64,000 nt of DNA. Origin: Atopsyche davidsoni (taxonomy: Eukaryota > Arthropoda > Insecta > Trichoptera > Hydrobiosidae). The position numbers and the translations under genes are program-made. A model generated the notes under the pieces. That model searched no databases. It saw nothing but the letters and a program-made list of their open reading frames with translations, and had not been told where the DNA came from. The stretch covers positions 8,634,501 to 8,698,500 of the forward strand of contig JAILWY010000025.1 in the NCBI GenBank assembly GCA_022113835.1, given 5' to 3'. Shown here piece after piece: positions 12,239-24,183 of the stretch (within the stretch, counting starts at the first letter, position 1; every line of letters begins with the position of its first letter).

Positions 12239-14035
12239 TTAAATCATTTTATGTAAAATAATACATATTTGTATAAAATATGTATGTTATAATCATTTTA
12301 GAAAATTTCAATATCCAAAAATTTATCAAAAATTTCATCTCCAAAATTTGATATGCATTATATATAATAACAATTTGTAACTTTCATCAAAATTTTTGTT
12401 GAATACATATAATGAATAGGATGTTTTATTATAAAAGATATTTTAATAAATTAGCGTGCAAACCATCACATGTATTAAATCTCCAAATAAATAACCAATG
12501 AAGTTAAAGAAAATTCTCTAATTTCTTACACAGATAATCAATAAATGACCAAAAAGCCTCAATTTTTCTCATTGTTTATAGTATTTTCTGAATATAAAGC
12601 GATAGTCTAGTAACTCATTGAATCATCAAAAATTTTATATTTATTTTCAAACTTAAAAATGTTTGCTTTTGGTAAGTTTTATTTAGACAACTGTAGCATT
12701 TTGTACTTATTTGTATTTTTTATTGATATGATATAATAATATAACCATAATCTCAATACATCAGACTGTACAGATAAGTAGGTTTCTTGATAAAATCAAA
12801 ATCACAGTCTGTCTTCAGAGTACTGCCTTAATCCTCAATCATTAAAAAAGATTATTTAATTTGTATGGTTTTAATAGAATGTGAAATCACTAATTAACGG
12901 TTTTAGATATTATTTTGTTTGCATAACTAAATATTTATTGGTTTCAGAAAAAATATTATTAATTGTATGAACTGATAAAGTATAGAAATAAGCAGAAGCA
13001 GACATATTAAGCGCACAGTTAGAAATTAATTCATAAAATATACTAGATACAGTCAATAACTTTAAAAATTAGTAGTTACAAATGTAAGGTTAGATTACAT
13101 TAGGCACAATCCAGTAAATGTTAAACTATTTATAATAAAAACAATTGCGGAATACAAACCAAAAATAAATAGTGAAGAAAAAGTTAAAGCGTGTACTTTA
13201 TGTAATGGAATGTATTAGGTGTTATATTTCAATATTTTAAATTTAATCATGGCTTAGGTTTGTAATACTTCACCATCCATTTTTATGATAAATAACATCG
13301 ACTAACATTAAATAATTTATCTTAATTGTATTTTTTTTAAGGATAAAAACATACCAATGAACATTTGCACCAAAAGAAACTGAAAAGAGATTTGGTGTAG
13401 TTGCCCTTGAGGTCTCTGGCTGAAGTTAGGTCCACTGTCAAAACCAGAAACTAGTAGAAAGGTGAGTGAAGTCCTGGAGTCTGTAGTGGACTGTGAGCAG
13501 CTCTGGAAATTCTCAAGGTGTGATGAAAATAGCTTTCTTTATGAAATTAAATTAGTTTGATTGCGATTGAAAATAATTGAGAAGAATAATAATGGTTTTA
13601 GCATTGCCCAAAGAAATTTTTTGCTTGGGTGAAGGAATTTCAGGTTTCAAATTATGAAATAAAATTGTAATCGTATTTCACATTTGTGAGATACTTAAAA
13701 TTCTTCATTCGTATGAAGTAAATATTAAAATGATGTTGTGGGAGTAATTTAAATTATATAGAAATATTATTGACAAAAACGACTTAAAATGTATTCATTT
13801 TGTCACAAAATGAAAAGAACCCCGACCCTAGCACTTCAACATCAGAGTTCTTATGCCACTGGTCACTGGTTAGTGCTGCATTTGACAATTTTCAAATCAC
13901 AATCATGCAAAATACACCATCATACAAAAAACATCATACTTTAAATTGTTTCTTTTTTAGCAAACGGTACTAAAGTCATTGGTATGTTTCTGTATTTCAT
14001 CTCAGCAACAAATGATCAAATAATATAGATAATAA

Positions 14036-14041
14036 TTTATT
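14036..14041 (-). promoter_or_regulatory. candidate polyadenylation signal AATAAA
   Basis: The minus strand reads AATAAA about 155 bases after the transporter stop codon at 14197-14199, a plausible distance for a short 3' UTR. Other AATAAA words occur in this AT-rich flank, so the assignment is tentative. Confidence 0.35.
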
Positions 14042-14196
14042 GAATAATACCAACTCGTTAAATAATGTTTTGCTTTTAAAAAATGAGATCATAAAGTGAG
14101 TTTCAAAAGCATACTGTTTTGTTTCTGATTATATATATGTATATAAACAAATAGATGCATAACATGTATTTGGCAGTCATCCTCCGGTTTGTTATT

Positions 14197-14264
14197 TTAA
14201 ACTTGAGCTGGTTTTGTCTTGCCCACCACCATCAGCAGCTTCTGCAGAACGCGAGTTACGATCA
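14197..14264 (-). CDS. SLC7 transporter, terminal exon 10b (C-terminal tail)
   Basis: The acceptor CTCTGTTTTCAG precedes the exon. Read with the single G left by exon 9 it gives [16 protein letters not shown] and then TKPAQV before TAA at 14197-14199. The LQKLLMVV block is the conserved cytoplasmic tail region of SLC7 light chains. Read in the phase delivered by the alternative exon 15758-15813, its first codon is TGA. Confidence 0.85.
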
Positions 14265-17200
14265 CTGAAAACAGAGCAAGTTTTTTAGAACACAGTTATA
14301 TGTGATGTACTGTTCTACCTTCTTTTGACAGTTCAGATTTAGCATTACATTGCCAAAAAAATTGATAAAATTACTCAAAAGATACCAATGCGAGCGATTT
14401 GCAATAATTTAAATTTTCCTTCACAAAACTTCAATCATATCATTTCACATAGTACTTCTCACAGAAATAATTTTACATAGCTGAAAGATATACTATAATA
14501 AGTGGAAAGTGTTATAAATAATTAATTAAACAGTATCTAAAACTATGTAAACGTAACAATATTAGGCCCTATCTAGGCAGAATGATGCAATGAATGCAAT
14601 ACACCAATGTCATTTATTAATACTGTTTATATTCAAGTCTTGAAGAAGTCTTAAAAGTGATTAAAAAACGTGTACATTTAATATTCATAAAGATAGGAAA
14701 TTAAGGTATGGTTTGACTAATTTTACTAATATGAAATCTTTTGCAGTATGATTGCACCGCCTGATGTTTGTGAAGCAGTGTGAAATATAAATGCTTTCTG
14801 TTACTCACCAATCAATGGCTTTTATTGTCATGCTAATGACAACAGTAAGTTATCAAACTACTTCATGATAATTTTTTTCCATATGGCTTGAGGAACTATA
14901 AGTATAGTATGCATTTATATACTATACTTATAGTTAGGTTACAAAAGTATATAGTAAGTATTTACTACACTATGCTATTTCTCATTTTATACGGTTCATT
15001 TAAAAAATATATTATTTTTACTTCTTAGTTTACAAAAAAATAAATACACTAATCTTTGAAATCTACGATTGCACTTTGAATCACAAAAGTTCTAATTCAA
15101 TCTATAATATGTTTGCATTCAATTCTTTGCACTTCAATTAAACTTTGCTTTAAAAATTTCAATGTAATTGAACTTGTCACTTAGAAATATGGTTGCTCCC
15201 GAGACAGACAGAGATAGTAATCGTTAGGACCAATAAAAAATAGTTCTGTGTAAAATATACAATATATAGAGTGAAGTACCAAGTGTAATCTTAAAAAAAA
15301 AAAACCTGTTAGCTTCTGCAGCGTTTCAATTTTTTAATTTTGTAAAATTAATTGAATGTACGTCATTTGCCTTTCCCATCATCAATATAAATTGCTAATT
15401 CTTAATTATAATTAAAATAGTAACAATAAGTATGTAAGTAACTTCAGGGTCATTAGAATTGTCCGAGCTTGTGAGTGAAGAGTTCAATTATTTTGAATAT
15501 TTACAATTACCAGGTCAATAAATAAGTTTGAATAAACATCATTCGTAAGTGAGAAATATTTTATCAATACTTACATATTTTGTTTTTTTGACATTTAAGT
15601 AATCAAATATTTTTGACAGAGAGTACTTGGTGGAATTCCATTTTAATATTTAATATATTTGAGTAATCAATAACCATGCAGTGCAAATAATATTCATGCT
15701 AGGTGATAGATAAAAATAAATGATAAGAGTAAAAGAAAATATATTAATAAAAAAAACCTTAGTTTTGGGGCGAACCACCATCATTAATTTTTGAAGGGCT
15801 TGTGTTGCAGCGCCTGTTAAAAAATAAGGTTAGGGAAGTAAAATAACAAAATCAGGACTATAGAAATTCAAAAAGCATTCACAAATAAAAATATTCAACC
15901 AATAATATAATAAGATGTTCAAATCTCTGTCAATTTGCACTAAAGTATTGTCATTTGCAACAGTGAGTACAGAGCACGACAGATTTTTGTGTCCTTGTGA
16001 ATGCAATAAGTTGTCAGTTCCATTAAAAATGTATTGATTAACAGATTATGTAAACAATCTAGACTATACAATCAGGACTGACTTGAAAATGAAACGTTTG
16101 TAACAGTAGTTACAAACGTTTCACTTGGTAAAGTTTTCACATTTTGACTTAGTAAAGTCAAAGCATGTGGTACATTTATAAATTCTTTTTCTATTGAAAA
16201 ATAATTTATTTTTTCTATCAAATTCTCGAGGAGGGAAGGAATGACGAACAAAACTCATACAGTTTGTCTATGGTTACGACCTACTGGTCTAAAATGTTAT
16301 TATCTGATGGGATGAACAATCTGACCAATTAGATCAGAGCATATTATCATTACCTCTTCAGTGTTTTAGTATCTATGTAACAATTTTATTTTAGACTTTC
16401 TGATATTTGAGTATGGAAATGAATATGAGTGCTGATTTGAAGAACTTGTATTTATTTTGGTTAGCTTTAAGTGTAAAAAGAGCTTAATTCATTAGTGAAA
16501 ATATAAAATAAGGTAAGATAGGGGCTTAAGCAATCCACAAGTGAAGAAAGCCAATAAAGCACTGATACACTTGGCTCTTATGCCTACCTGTAGTTATTAC
16601 TAAACAACTATATATTCCTACTGATACAAAAACATATCGTTCATGTAATGGGGATTCTACAGTAAACATAAAAGATACTGTTCAATATTTACAAGGTATT
16701 ACCCGATTCACGCACATTGTGAATTTATGGAATGGTTATTGAACATTGCAGTAAAAATTCAATTTCTGTTCTGTGTCCCTGTTTCATTCATCCCTTCAAA
16801 AATCAAGATATATTTCAGATAGATTTCGACTTGACAATGAGGAAAGAGATTATGTTAATGTTTCGATGCTGCGCTAACTTTTGAAATATTATATTTAATT
16901 TTCCGGAATATTTATTATTCAAACAAACTATTCCTTGGTGAAAATGAACTTACGAAACATGAACTGGTGAAAAATGTTTGCCATTGATATTACAATGATA
17001 TTAAGAAAGATTTCATTATTTTATTTTATCATTGAAATCTTTGTAAATATGGATATTTTTTAAATGCCATTTTTATAAATTTCTTCATAAAAAAGAAAAA
17101 TAAGCATTGCAGGCAATGAGACCTGTGCCAGGCGTGGCACTTGTTGAAAACCTGCATTTACAAAAGCTTTTTAATAGTTAATTAACTCCGAATGAGTAAA

Positions 17201-20200
17201 AATTATCCCTATCATTTTACAATTAATTTTTAATAGCAGTGATTTACTTATTTATCACAAACTTCTTACTGATAAACTTTCTGCTTTCATTGGAAAAAAA
17301 ATCTTATTACTATTTCTTAGAAATAGTATAAAATTAAAAACAAATTAATTAATATGCTGTTCATACCTGTTCCAATAATGAACCACTTGGGCTTGTTCTT
17401 CCAAGAGATAAAGGCGAGATAGACAGGCACTGATGATAGAATCATGAGGCAGCCGTATCCAGTCTCTCGGGGGCTGGCAATCATGGGAACCACAGTCACG
17501 AATATGCTGGCCAGGATGTACACCACTGGGAAGAACAAGTTCACTCGGATAGGCCGTGCCAAATCTGGTCTCGCCCACCGCAGCCAAGGCAGGCACAGCA
17601 CAGACACTCCGATGCTCAGCTGAAAGGTTTTATTTTTCAAATAAACACAGCCTTTTTATTTGTTTCTAGGTTAGTTAAAGACAACTACTAGATGGTGTAT
17701 CTTTCCTTAGTGTTTGAGAGATTGACAGTATCTTTGAAAATCTCTGATGAGAATCATGTTCATTGTGAAAACTAGAAACTCATGTAAAAAAAAACTAGGA
17801 GGAGTTTGAGGGCTTACAATTAATTATAATACTGATTTGTGAATTTTTGTGTTCATTTAAATATATCTAAAACTGATATAATAAGGGTCACGCTCTTTTC
17901 AGTTTGGTACTTACCCAGGTGGCGAATCCAACGTAGTTAATTAAAGCGAAGATATCTGAGACTGTGAGATAAAGCATAGAGAGAAGGGCCATGGCCAGCA
18001 CGGCGGGTGTCGGTGTCAGCCGCTGCAGCTGGATCATAGTCAGCACTTCAGGCATCTGGCCTTCACACGCGCCAGCATAAAACAATCTGGGAAACAATGA
18101 AAACATAGTGAGTCAGCGACGAGTAAACGTTATATGAATGTGATTATTGTCACTCACTAGGATTTACTCGAAAAATGATGTATTTTATTCAAAACTAGCG
18201 GATACCCGGCGTGTGCTACTACGCTTAATAAAGAAATAAAATAGTTTTTTTATTTGTTCTAAAAAAAAAAACAGGAAATTTTATTTATTTATTAACTTTT
18301 TATCTTAATACTAGCGGATATATTGAGTTTTTTCGGTAGGTGTGTAAACATAAAGATTTTTCGGCGTTTCAACTCTGGACTAAGCGACATAACAGGAATG
18401 TTGTGAAAAACAGGAATTTTCTAAGTTCAAACCAGCAACACTTAGCGATTGGCCTTGAGCCTTGTTGATAGTTATGGCAAAAAACTGGACGCATTGGAAA
18501 CTATAATTGCTTGAAATCGAAGGGCAAATTGGTTGAAATCATTGGAATTCGTGGTATCAGCACATCTTCTCCTTTACATTTGCTGCTGATGATTGTGGCT
18601 TCGATTAACTTTGGCGATAAGTTTTTAACGGCAAGTCATGTTCCTTTGCACAATTAAGGTGGATCTAAGTTGCGAATGATCTATGGTGAACCAACTTTTA
18701 AAGTTTAGATGTGTGGTGGCATTCCAGATGGTTCCAAAGAGTTAAAAAAAAACTCTATTGGATAGTTGACACCTTGTTCCTCATTTATAACTGTGTCAAT
18801 CGATTTGTACTTGACAACTTCACCGGGTAGCACAATTACAATTGACCGTTTTCTAAATGAACTGCAAGATATTAAACAGTTGGATATCGTTCGTGAAAAC
18901 TGAAACCAAGAATTTTGCCAGACAGCTTCATTACTGCTGATGTAACGACCCATCTGAAATTGAGTGATTTCATCGTTTCGATTTGAAAGCTCGAACACTG
19001 CCATGTCACTACCTTTGTTAACATATTTGCATATATACTTAATGGATTTCACTGAGTTGCAGTATTCCACATTGATATATGTTTGAAATGTTTTTGACAG
19101 TATTGGACTGTATGGAACAATCCATATGTTATCAATGTCAATATCAACGTTTCTTAATTTAATGGTGGTGGTGAATCCTCCATCTTCTGGCTTTCGTCGT
19201 CTGTATTTCGGATATCCATCCTCACCAGTTTTAGTTTCATTAATCAAATCGCGTGGATATCTTTTTGTGCATTTGCCGACTTTTATTTTTTCAGCCAAAT
19301 TAGACTACGAGCGTGCGGTAAACCCCGTTTTTGCCATTCAATCGAATACATCTAGCATTGCACTTCGCCGTAGTGTTACGGTTTAGCAGTGAGTTTCAAA
19401 TAACGAAGACTACAGAACGCTAGAAAACAAATGAGGATCGATGAAAGCGGACTCTCAAATGTTCTAGAAGCATCGCCAAGCCCCAGTGTTTGCCGTCATA
19501 TGGCTAAGGTCATTACTCCATATTTAGATTGTTGATATAAATACTGTTTTAATTGTGGACCCTGATACGTTACAGTATATATGATTTTTTATCGTGAGAT
19601 TCATGAGTTGTTAGCTGTCAGATCGTGTCTGATGCGATGACTGACCAGGAGATAGCAAATCTTTGATTTCCGACCAAGCAGGAATGTACGTAAATGTGAT
19701 GAAAAGATCTGGTCGCAAATGAATGACAGTTCTGTGTTGTTTTTTTTTTTTTTTTTGTGTTGGCAACCTGCATTATACAACGGCAACGTCATACTAAACT
19801 TAACAAACATCAAGACCAGTGTTTTTTTGTTGGCAGTCTGCATTACCCGTGAACATGACAGTTCTTTTTTTGAAAAGTATTCGCTACCGCAAAATGTCGA
19901 AACTTTTGTATGGGAAATGTCGAAAATCTCCTTAATTAATAAACCGAATTTGACTATTAATTGTTTAATTTAAGTGGCCTTAAACCACCTCATTATTATT
20001 GGCTTTCAAATAAAACAAGTTTGGGGTACATCGGTTGGATGGTTCTAAAGCTTAGTGCAGCCAGATCCACGCTGGTTTTTGAGTTTGTGTTTTATATATA
20101 TACTAGAAATGTATCCCGTCATAGAATGACGCGCATTCGATGAACGATGCAATGGTGTTTGAACATAATAAGATGAATAATTGGTTTCATTTTGTACCAT

Positions 20201-23200
20201 CAGTTGGATGAAGTTCTGTGATATACTTGGCCTTGAACTTTGAAGCAGAGTGGCCCACTGTTAATTTAGCTCCCATTGATGCAGAAGATATACTGTTATC
20301 GTATGATCTTATTTTTCTCTTGAAATTTCCATTATAAATATCCTTTAAATATACTGGGGAAATAGGCCTTGCTGGTAGTTTCACTTTACTTTTGTGACAG
20401 TAATCGTTGAACTTTCCATCTGATGGGTTTCTGCTTGATAATGTAAAGCATTGCAGAATCGACAGGTCACACTAATTAATCCGAAGACAAACGCAGCGTT
20501 CGCTGTGCATCAGTTTCTTTTTGTCTTGAGGTCGATGCGCGTACTCGAATTTTAAGAAGACGCTGCTCACGTTTTCCTTCCAACTCATTGCTTGACATTT
20601 ATGTCACATTTCGTGTCACAAACAACGCATCACTTTTCACTGCACTGTTCTTTATTTGATGCAGTCTTTATCACGTTCAATTGTGAAATTCTTGTTGAAT
20701 TACGTTTTCTGTGCGTAGACGGTGTTATTTTGAGTTATTAAGGGTCTAGGTCCCATAATCGAGTTTTTTTTGATCATTTTCTAGTCCGTTTTGCGAAAAA
20801 TCGACTGCACCAATCAATAAGATTTAAATGTAAAAAGTTTGGTACATCCCTTCTTCTGAACACAATATATTTTTATTTCTTATAAATATACTATTAAAAT
20901 GATAAATATGTGTTTTTCCGATTAAAATGTAGGAATTTGGAGATTCGTCTGGTACATTTTCCAAGAATCCTAAACATTTAAAAGTCTTTTTTTCAATTGG
21001 AATTAAAAGATTAAATATAAACCATGTGCGTCTTTTGGTTTTGAAAAGTCGTCATTTTAACCAATTTTTCAACATATTTAAGATTTTATTTTACCCTAAA
21101 AATGGACGTTAATTAAATAATAAAAATTAGATAAATATAATTTATAGTTTTTTCAATACTGTGTAAAAAAATCAAATTTCGATATAGAAAAATAAAGTGA
21201 CAATTAAATTAATTAAATGACACGATTTCGCCAGGTAATGCACTGACTGTGGTGTCCGGTTGGACACCAGAGGCAATTAAATGGCTGGGAGCAACTGCCT
21301 TAATGATGTGGTTAATAATTTCTAATGCAATTTCGATAAAAAAAAAATAGAGATGGCACTTGTGTCAAACTGAAAAACTGGAAATTAACTTTTTTGTAAA
21401 AGTTCTAAATTTGAAATTCTTGCGGTGAAGAACTGAATCATATAATTCGTACATATTGAAATTCGCTAAAGCATATTTTATAGTTTATGAATGAAAATAT
21501 TATCCTATCGTCTTGAAATTCGGCACATAGCTGCGGAAAAATTTACTTAACTTATGTGCAAAAAATCAGCGTTGTATCTTTTAAGATATTCTATAGAAAA
21601 CCAAAAATCGAAACATACACACATACAAACACACAATGGCTATTATATATATTAGATACTAGAAATGTAGCCCGCCATAAAATGACGTATTCGATGAACG
21701 ATGCAATAGTGTTTGAACATATGTTTGGCTGACAATTAGATGAATATTTTGTACACATATTTTTTTAATAACCGGATATTAATTTTGAAAGCAAAGCCAT
21801 TCTAGGAAATATCACATTTCGTGTCACAAACACCGAATCACTCTCACTGCACTGTTCATTATTAGATGCAGTCTTTATCACGTTCAATTGTGCTATTCTT
21901 TTTTAATTACGTTTGCTGTGCTTAGACGGTGTTATTTTTTTAGGAGGCATTTTAAGTTATTAATGATGTGATTAATAATTTCTAACGCAACTAAAAAATA
22001 AAATTGGTACTTGTGTCAAGCTGACATAAACTGTAAATTTCTTAGAAGCATCATATTTTGTTTTTTTGTAAAAATTCTAAATTTGAAATTCTCGCTGTGA
22101 ACAACAGAATCATATAATTCGTACATAAAACATATTTGATAGTTTTATTTAATTAGTTTATGAATGAAAATATTATCCTATCGTCTTGAAATTCGGCACA
22201 TAACTGCGGAAAATCTCACTGAACTTGCGTTCAACGAGCTGGGCTCGACATTTTACAGTGTTTGGCAAAAGTATATTTATTATTATTGTTATTACTTTTA
22301 TTTTATCAAATCTTTTTTGTATGTATTGTGAAAGACATACATTAGTAATTTCGTGATATTTTGGTAAGTTATTCAAAAGTATTATTAGCTAAATATTTAC
22401 GAGAATGTAGCACTTTTTACGATTTGTCACTCGACGGAGGCGGGCGGTTGCCGCCATAAAGAGTCAGGTAGCAAGACCCTGCAAACAATAACAGGTACCG
22501 AGTATGTTTGTTATTTATGAACAGTTAGTTAATCAGATAATATAAATATGGGCGAGGTGGTTGTCGCAGACCAATACGCAACATCCTATTGTTTTATGCG
22601 AAAAACATTAAAATGGTGGTGAAAACTGTTTTTCTAGGGTCTAGAAACCTCCATAGAAAATGCATATATATTGTATAGAGAATGCAATAATAATGCAAAT
22701 AAAATAAGCTATAAAGCATTTAGAGAAAAGTTGTTACTGGAGCTCATAGGAGACTTTCGTGCTCCGATATCAAAATCAGGGCGATTATCCACAGGTGACA
22801 CTGTTCAGCGCTTAGATGGAAAAAGTCATTTTATATTTTCTAATTCTCAGAAAAAACATAAAAATTGCATGGTGTGTTCCAATAGGAATGTTCATGGAGG
22901 AAGAAGAGAAAGCACATTCTGTTACGAGACCTGTGAAAGGAAGCCGGGCCTCCATCCAGGAGAATCTTTAAAAAAATACCACACCAAAATAAATTTTAAA
23001 CTTTAAATTGTACGCAAAATAAATTATTGATAGACTCTTATCTCTTTTTTTTTTACTACCTTACAACTAAACAATCATAACAATATCATAAAAATATGTT
23101 ATTAATTTGTTTTATGATTATAAGCTATTGTGTAACAATAACATCTAATTTATTAACAAAAATCTCATAATTACCTCGGTGTTGGTAAACGGAAAAATTA

Positions 23201-24147
23201 AAAAAATCAAAGAGTGCAAAGGGTTAAGATATTCTATAGAGAACCCAAAAATGAAACATACACACACACACACACAATGGCTATTATTATAGTAGATAGA
23301 AAATATATTGTAAGTAAATTATGTTTATTTCTATCTCTTTGTTTCCTGGAATTGTATAATATTCTTGCAATAAAACGTTGCGGAGACTTCGATAAATCTT
23401 CCCGCAGCCCTCGAAAGTCTAATAAGGTCCCGGAAAGTAATGAAACCTTATTGAACCAATAAAATACACCCAATCCCCCGTCCCCGTGCGCGCTGCCGCC
23501 CGCCGAGGCGAGCATTGCAGCAGGACAGGCGCAAGCGATGCTCGCTTCTTCAGTTGATTAATTAAACTGCCCGGATTCCATTGTACCCGTTGCCGGACGC
23601 GGTGGTGAGCCGCGCGGGAGTGACGGCGCCGAGGAGTATCCCGATGGCCTGGGGCGGCTGCACGGATAGAACAATTAGATTTCAAGTCAGGAATAGAACA
23701 AACCTCGAAGAAGTAAGAAGGATCCCATTGACGGCTCCGAAGGTGGACATGGCCACGAAAATGGGGATGGTGAAGGCTAGCTTTCCGAAGAGGCGATCGG
23801 CAAAGGTGACGGCCACCGCTTCGGAGCCCAGGACCTCGTCCGGGCTGAGGGTGGTGTAGAAGGCGACGTTGGCAAGGACGTACACCAGTGTCACCAGAGT
23901 GCAGGAGATGGCGATGGCTCTGGGCAAATTCTTGATGGGGTCCTTCAGCTCTTCTATTATGAAATTCAAGTAATTCCTGAAACGAAAATACACTTTGCAA
24001 AACTGAAGCGACTGAGACCTCGCTCGGGCCAGGGGGGCTCGCGGAGACGCGGCCCCTCGACAACGATGGGGTCCCGGGACTTGCGCGGCAGATTGGGATC
24101 TTCATTCCACGAGTGAAGACCTCCAGGTCCAGGTGATGATATGTGTG

Positions 24148-24183
<36 letters not shown>

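Larger units (their letters stand above)
10150..14196. other. downstream flank / possible 3' UTR of the SLC7 transporter
   Basis: Four kilobases of AT-rich DNA follow the transporter stop codon on the minus strand. No protein is recognised. The nearest part (about 14036-14196) is probably 3' UTR because an AATAAA lies at 14036-14041. A fold-back MITE (11203-11434) and a TA microsatellite (12152-12237) interrupt the rest. Confidence 0.45.
20103..21656 (-). mobile_element. Helitron copy I (tandem pair)
   Basis: The minus-strand 5' end TCTAATATATATAATAGCC starts at 21656, a typical Helitron TC start followed by a GTGTGT-type tract. The 3' end CTAG is at 20103-20106, preceded by a short hairpin CGTCAT-TCT-ATGACG about 15 bases inside. 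Positions 20187-20384 encode a piece of the Helitron N-terminal region ([20 protein letters not shown]). A 558-bp insertion with TTAA duplication occupies 20742-21299. Copy II begins two bases further on, in the same orientation. Confidence 0.7.
21659..23296 (-). mobile_element. Helitron copy II (tandem pair), with piggyBac insertion
   Basis: The 3' end CTAG at 21659-21662 has the same subterminal sequence as copy I, including the degenerate hairpin. The 5' end TCTACTATAATAATAGCCAT starts at 23296, next to a (GT)n tract as in copy I. The region 21665-22225 is collinear with copy I; 22226-23223 is foreign, and Helitron sequence resumes at 23228. No coding remnant of its own was seen, so this may be a non-autonomous copy. 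Confidence 0.65.
18087..23703 (-). other. large SLC7 intron filled with transposable elements
   Basis: The 5.6-kb intron between exons 7 and 8 holds one Helitron relic (18195-19390), then two head-to-tail Helitrons (20103-21656, 21659-23296). These carry a TTAA-flanked insertion and a piggyBac remnant. A 19-base T run lies near 19740. No further host exon was recognised. Confidence 0.8.
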
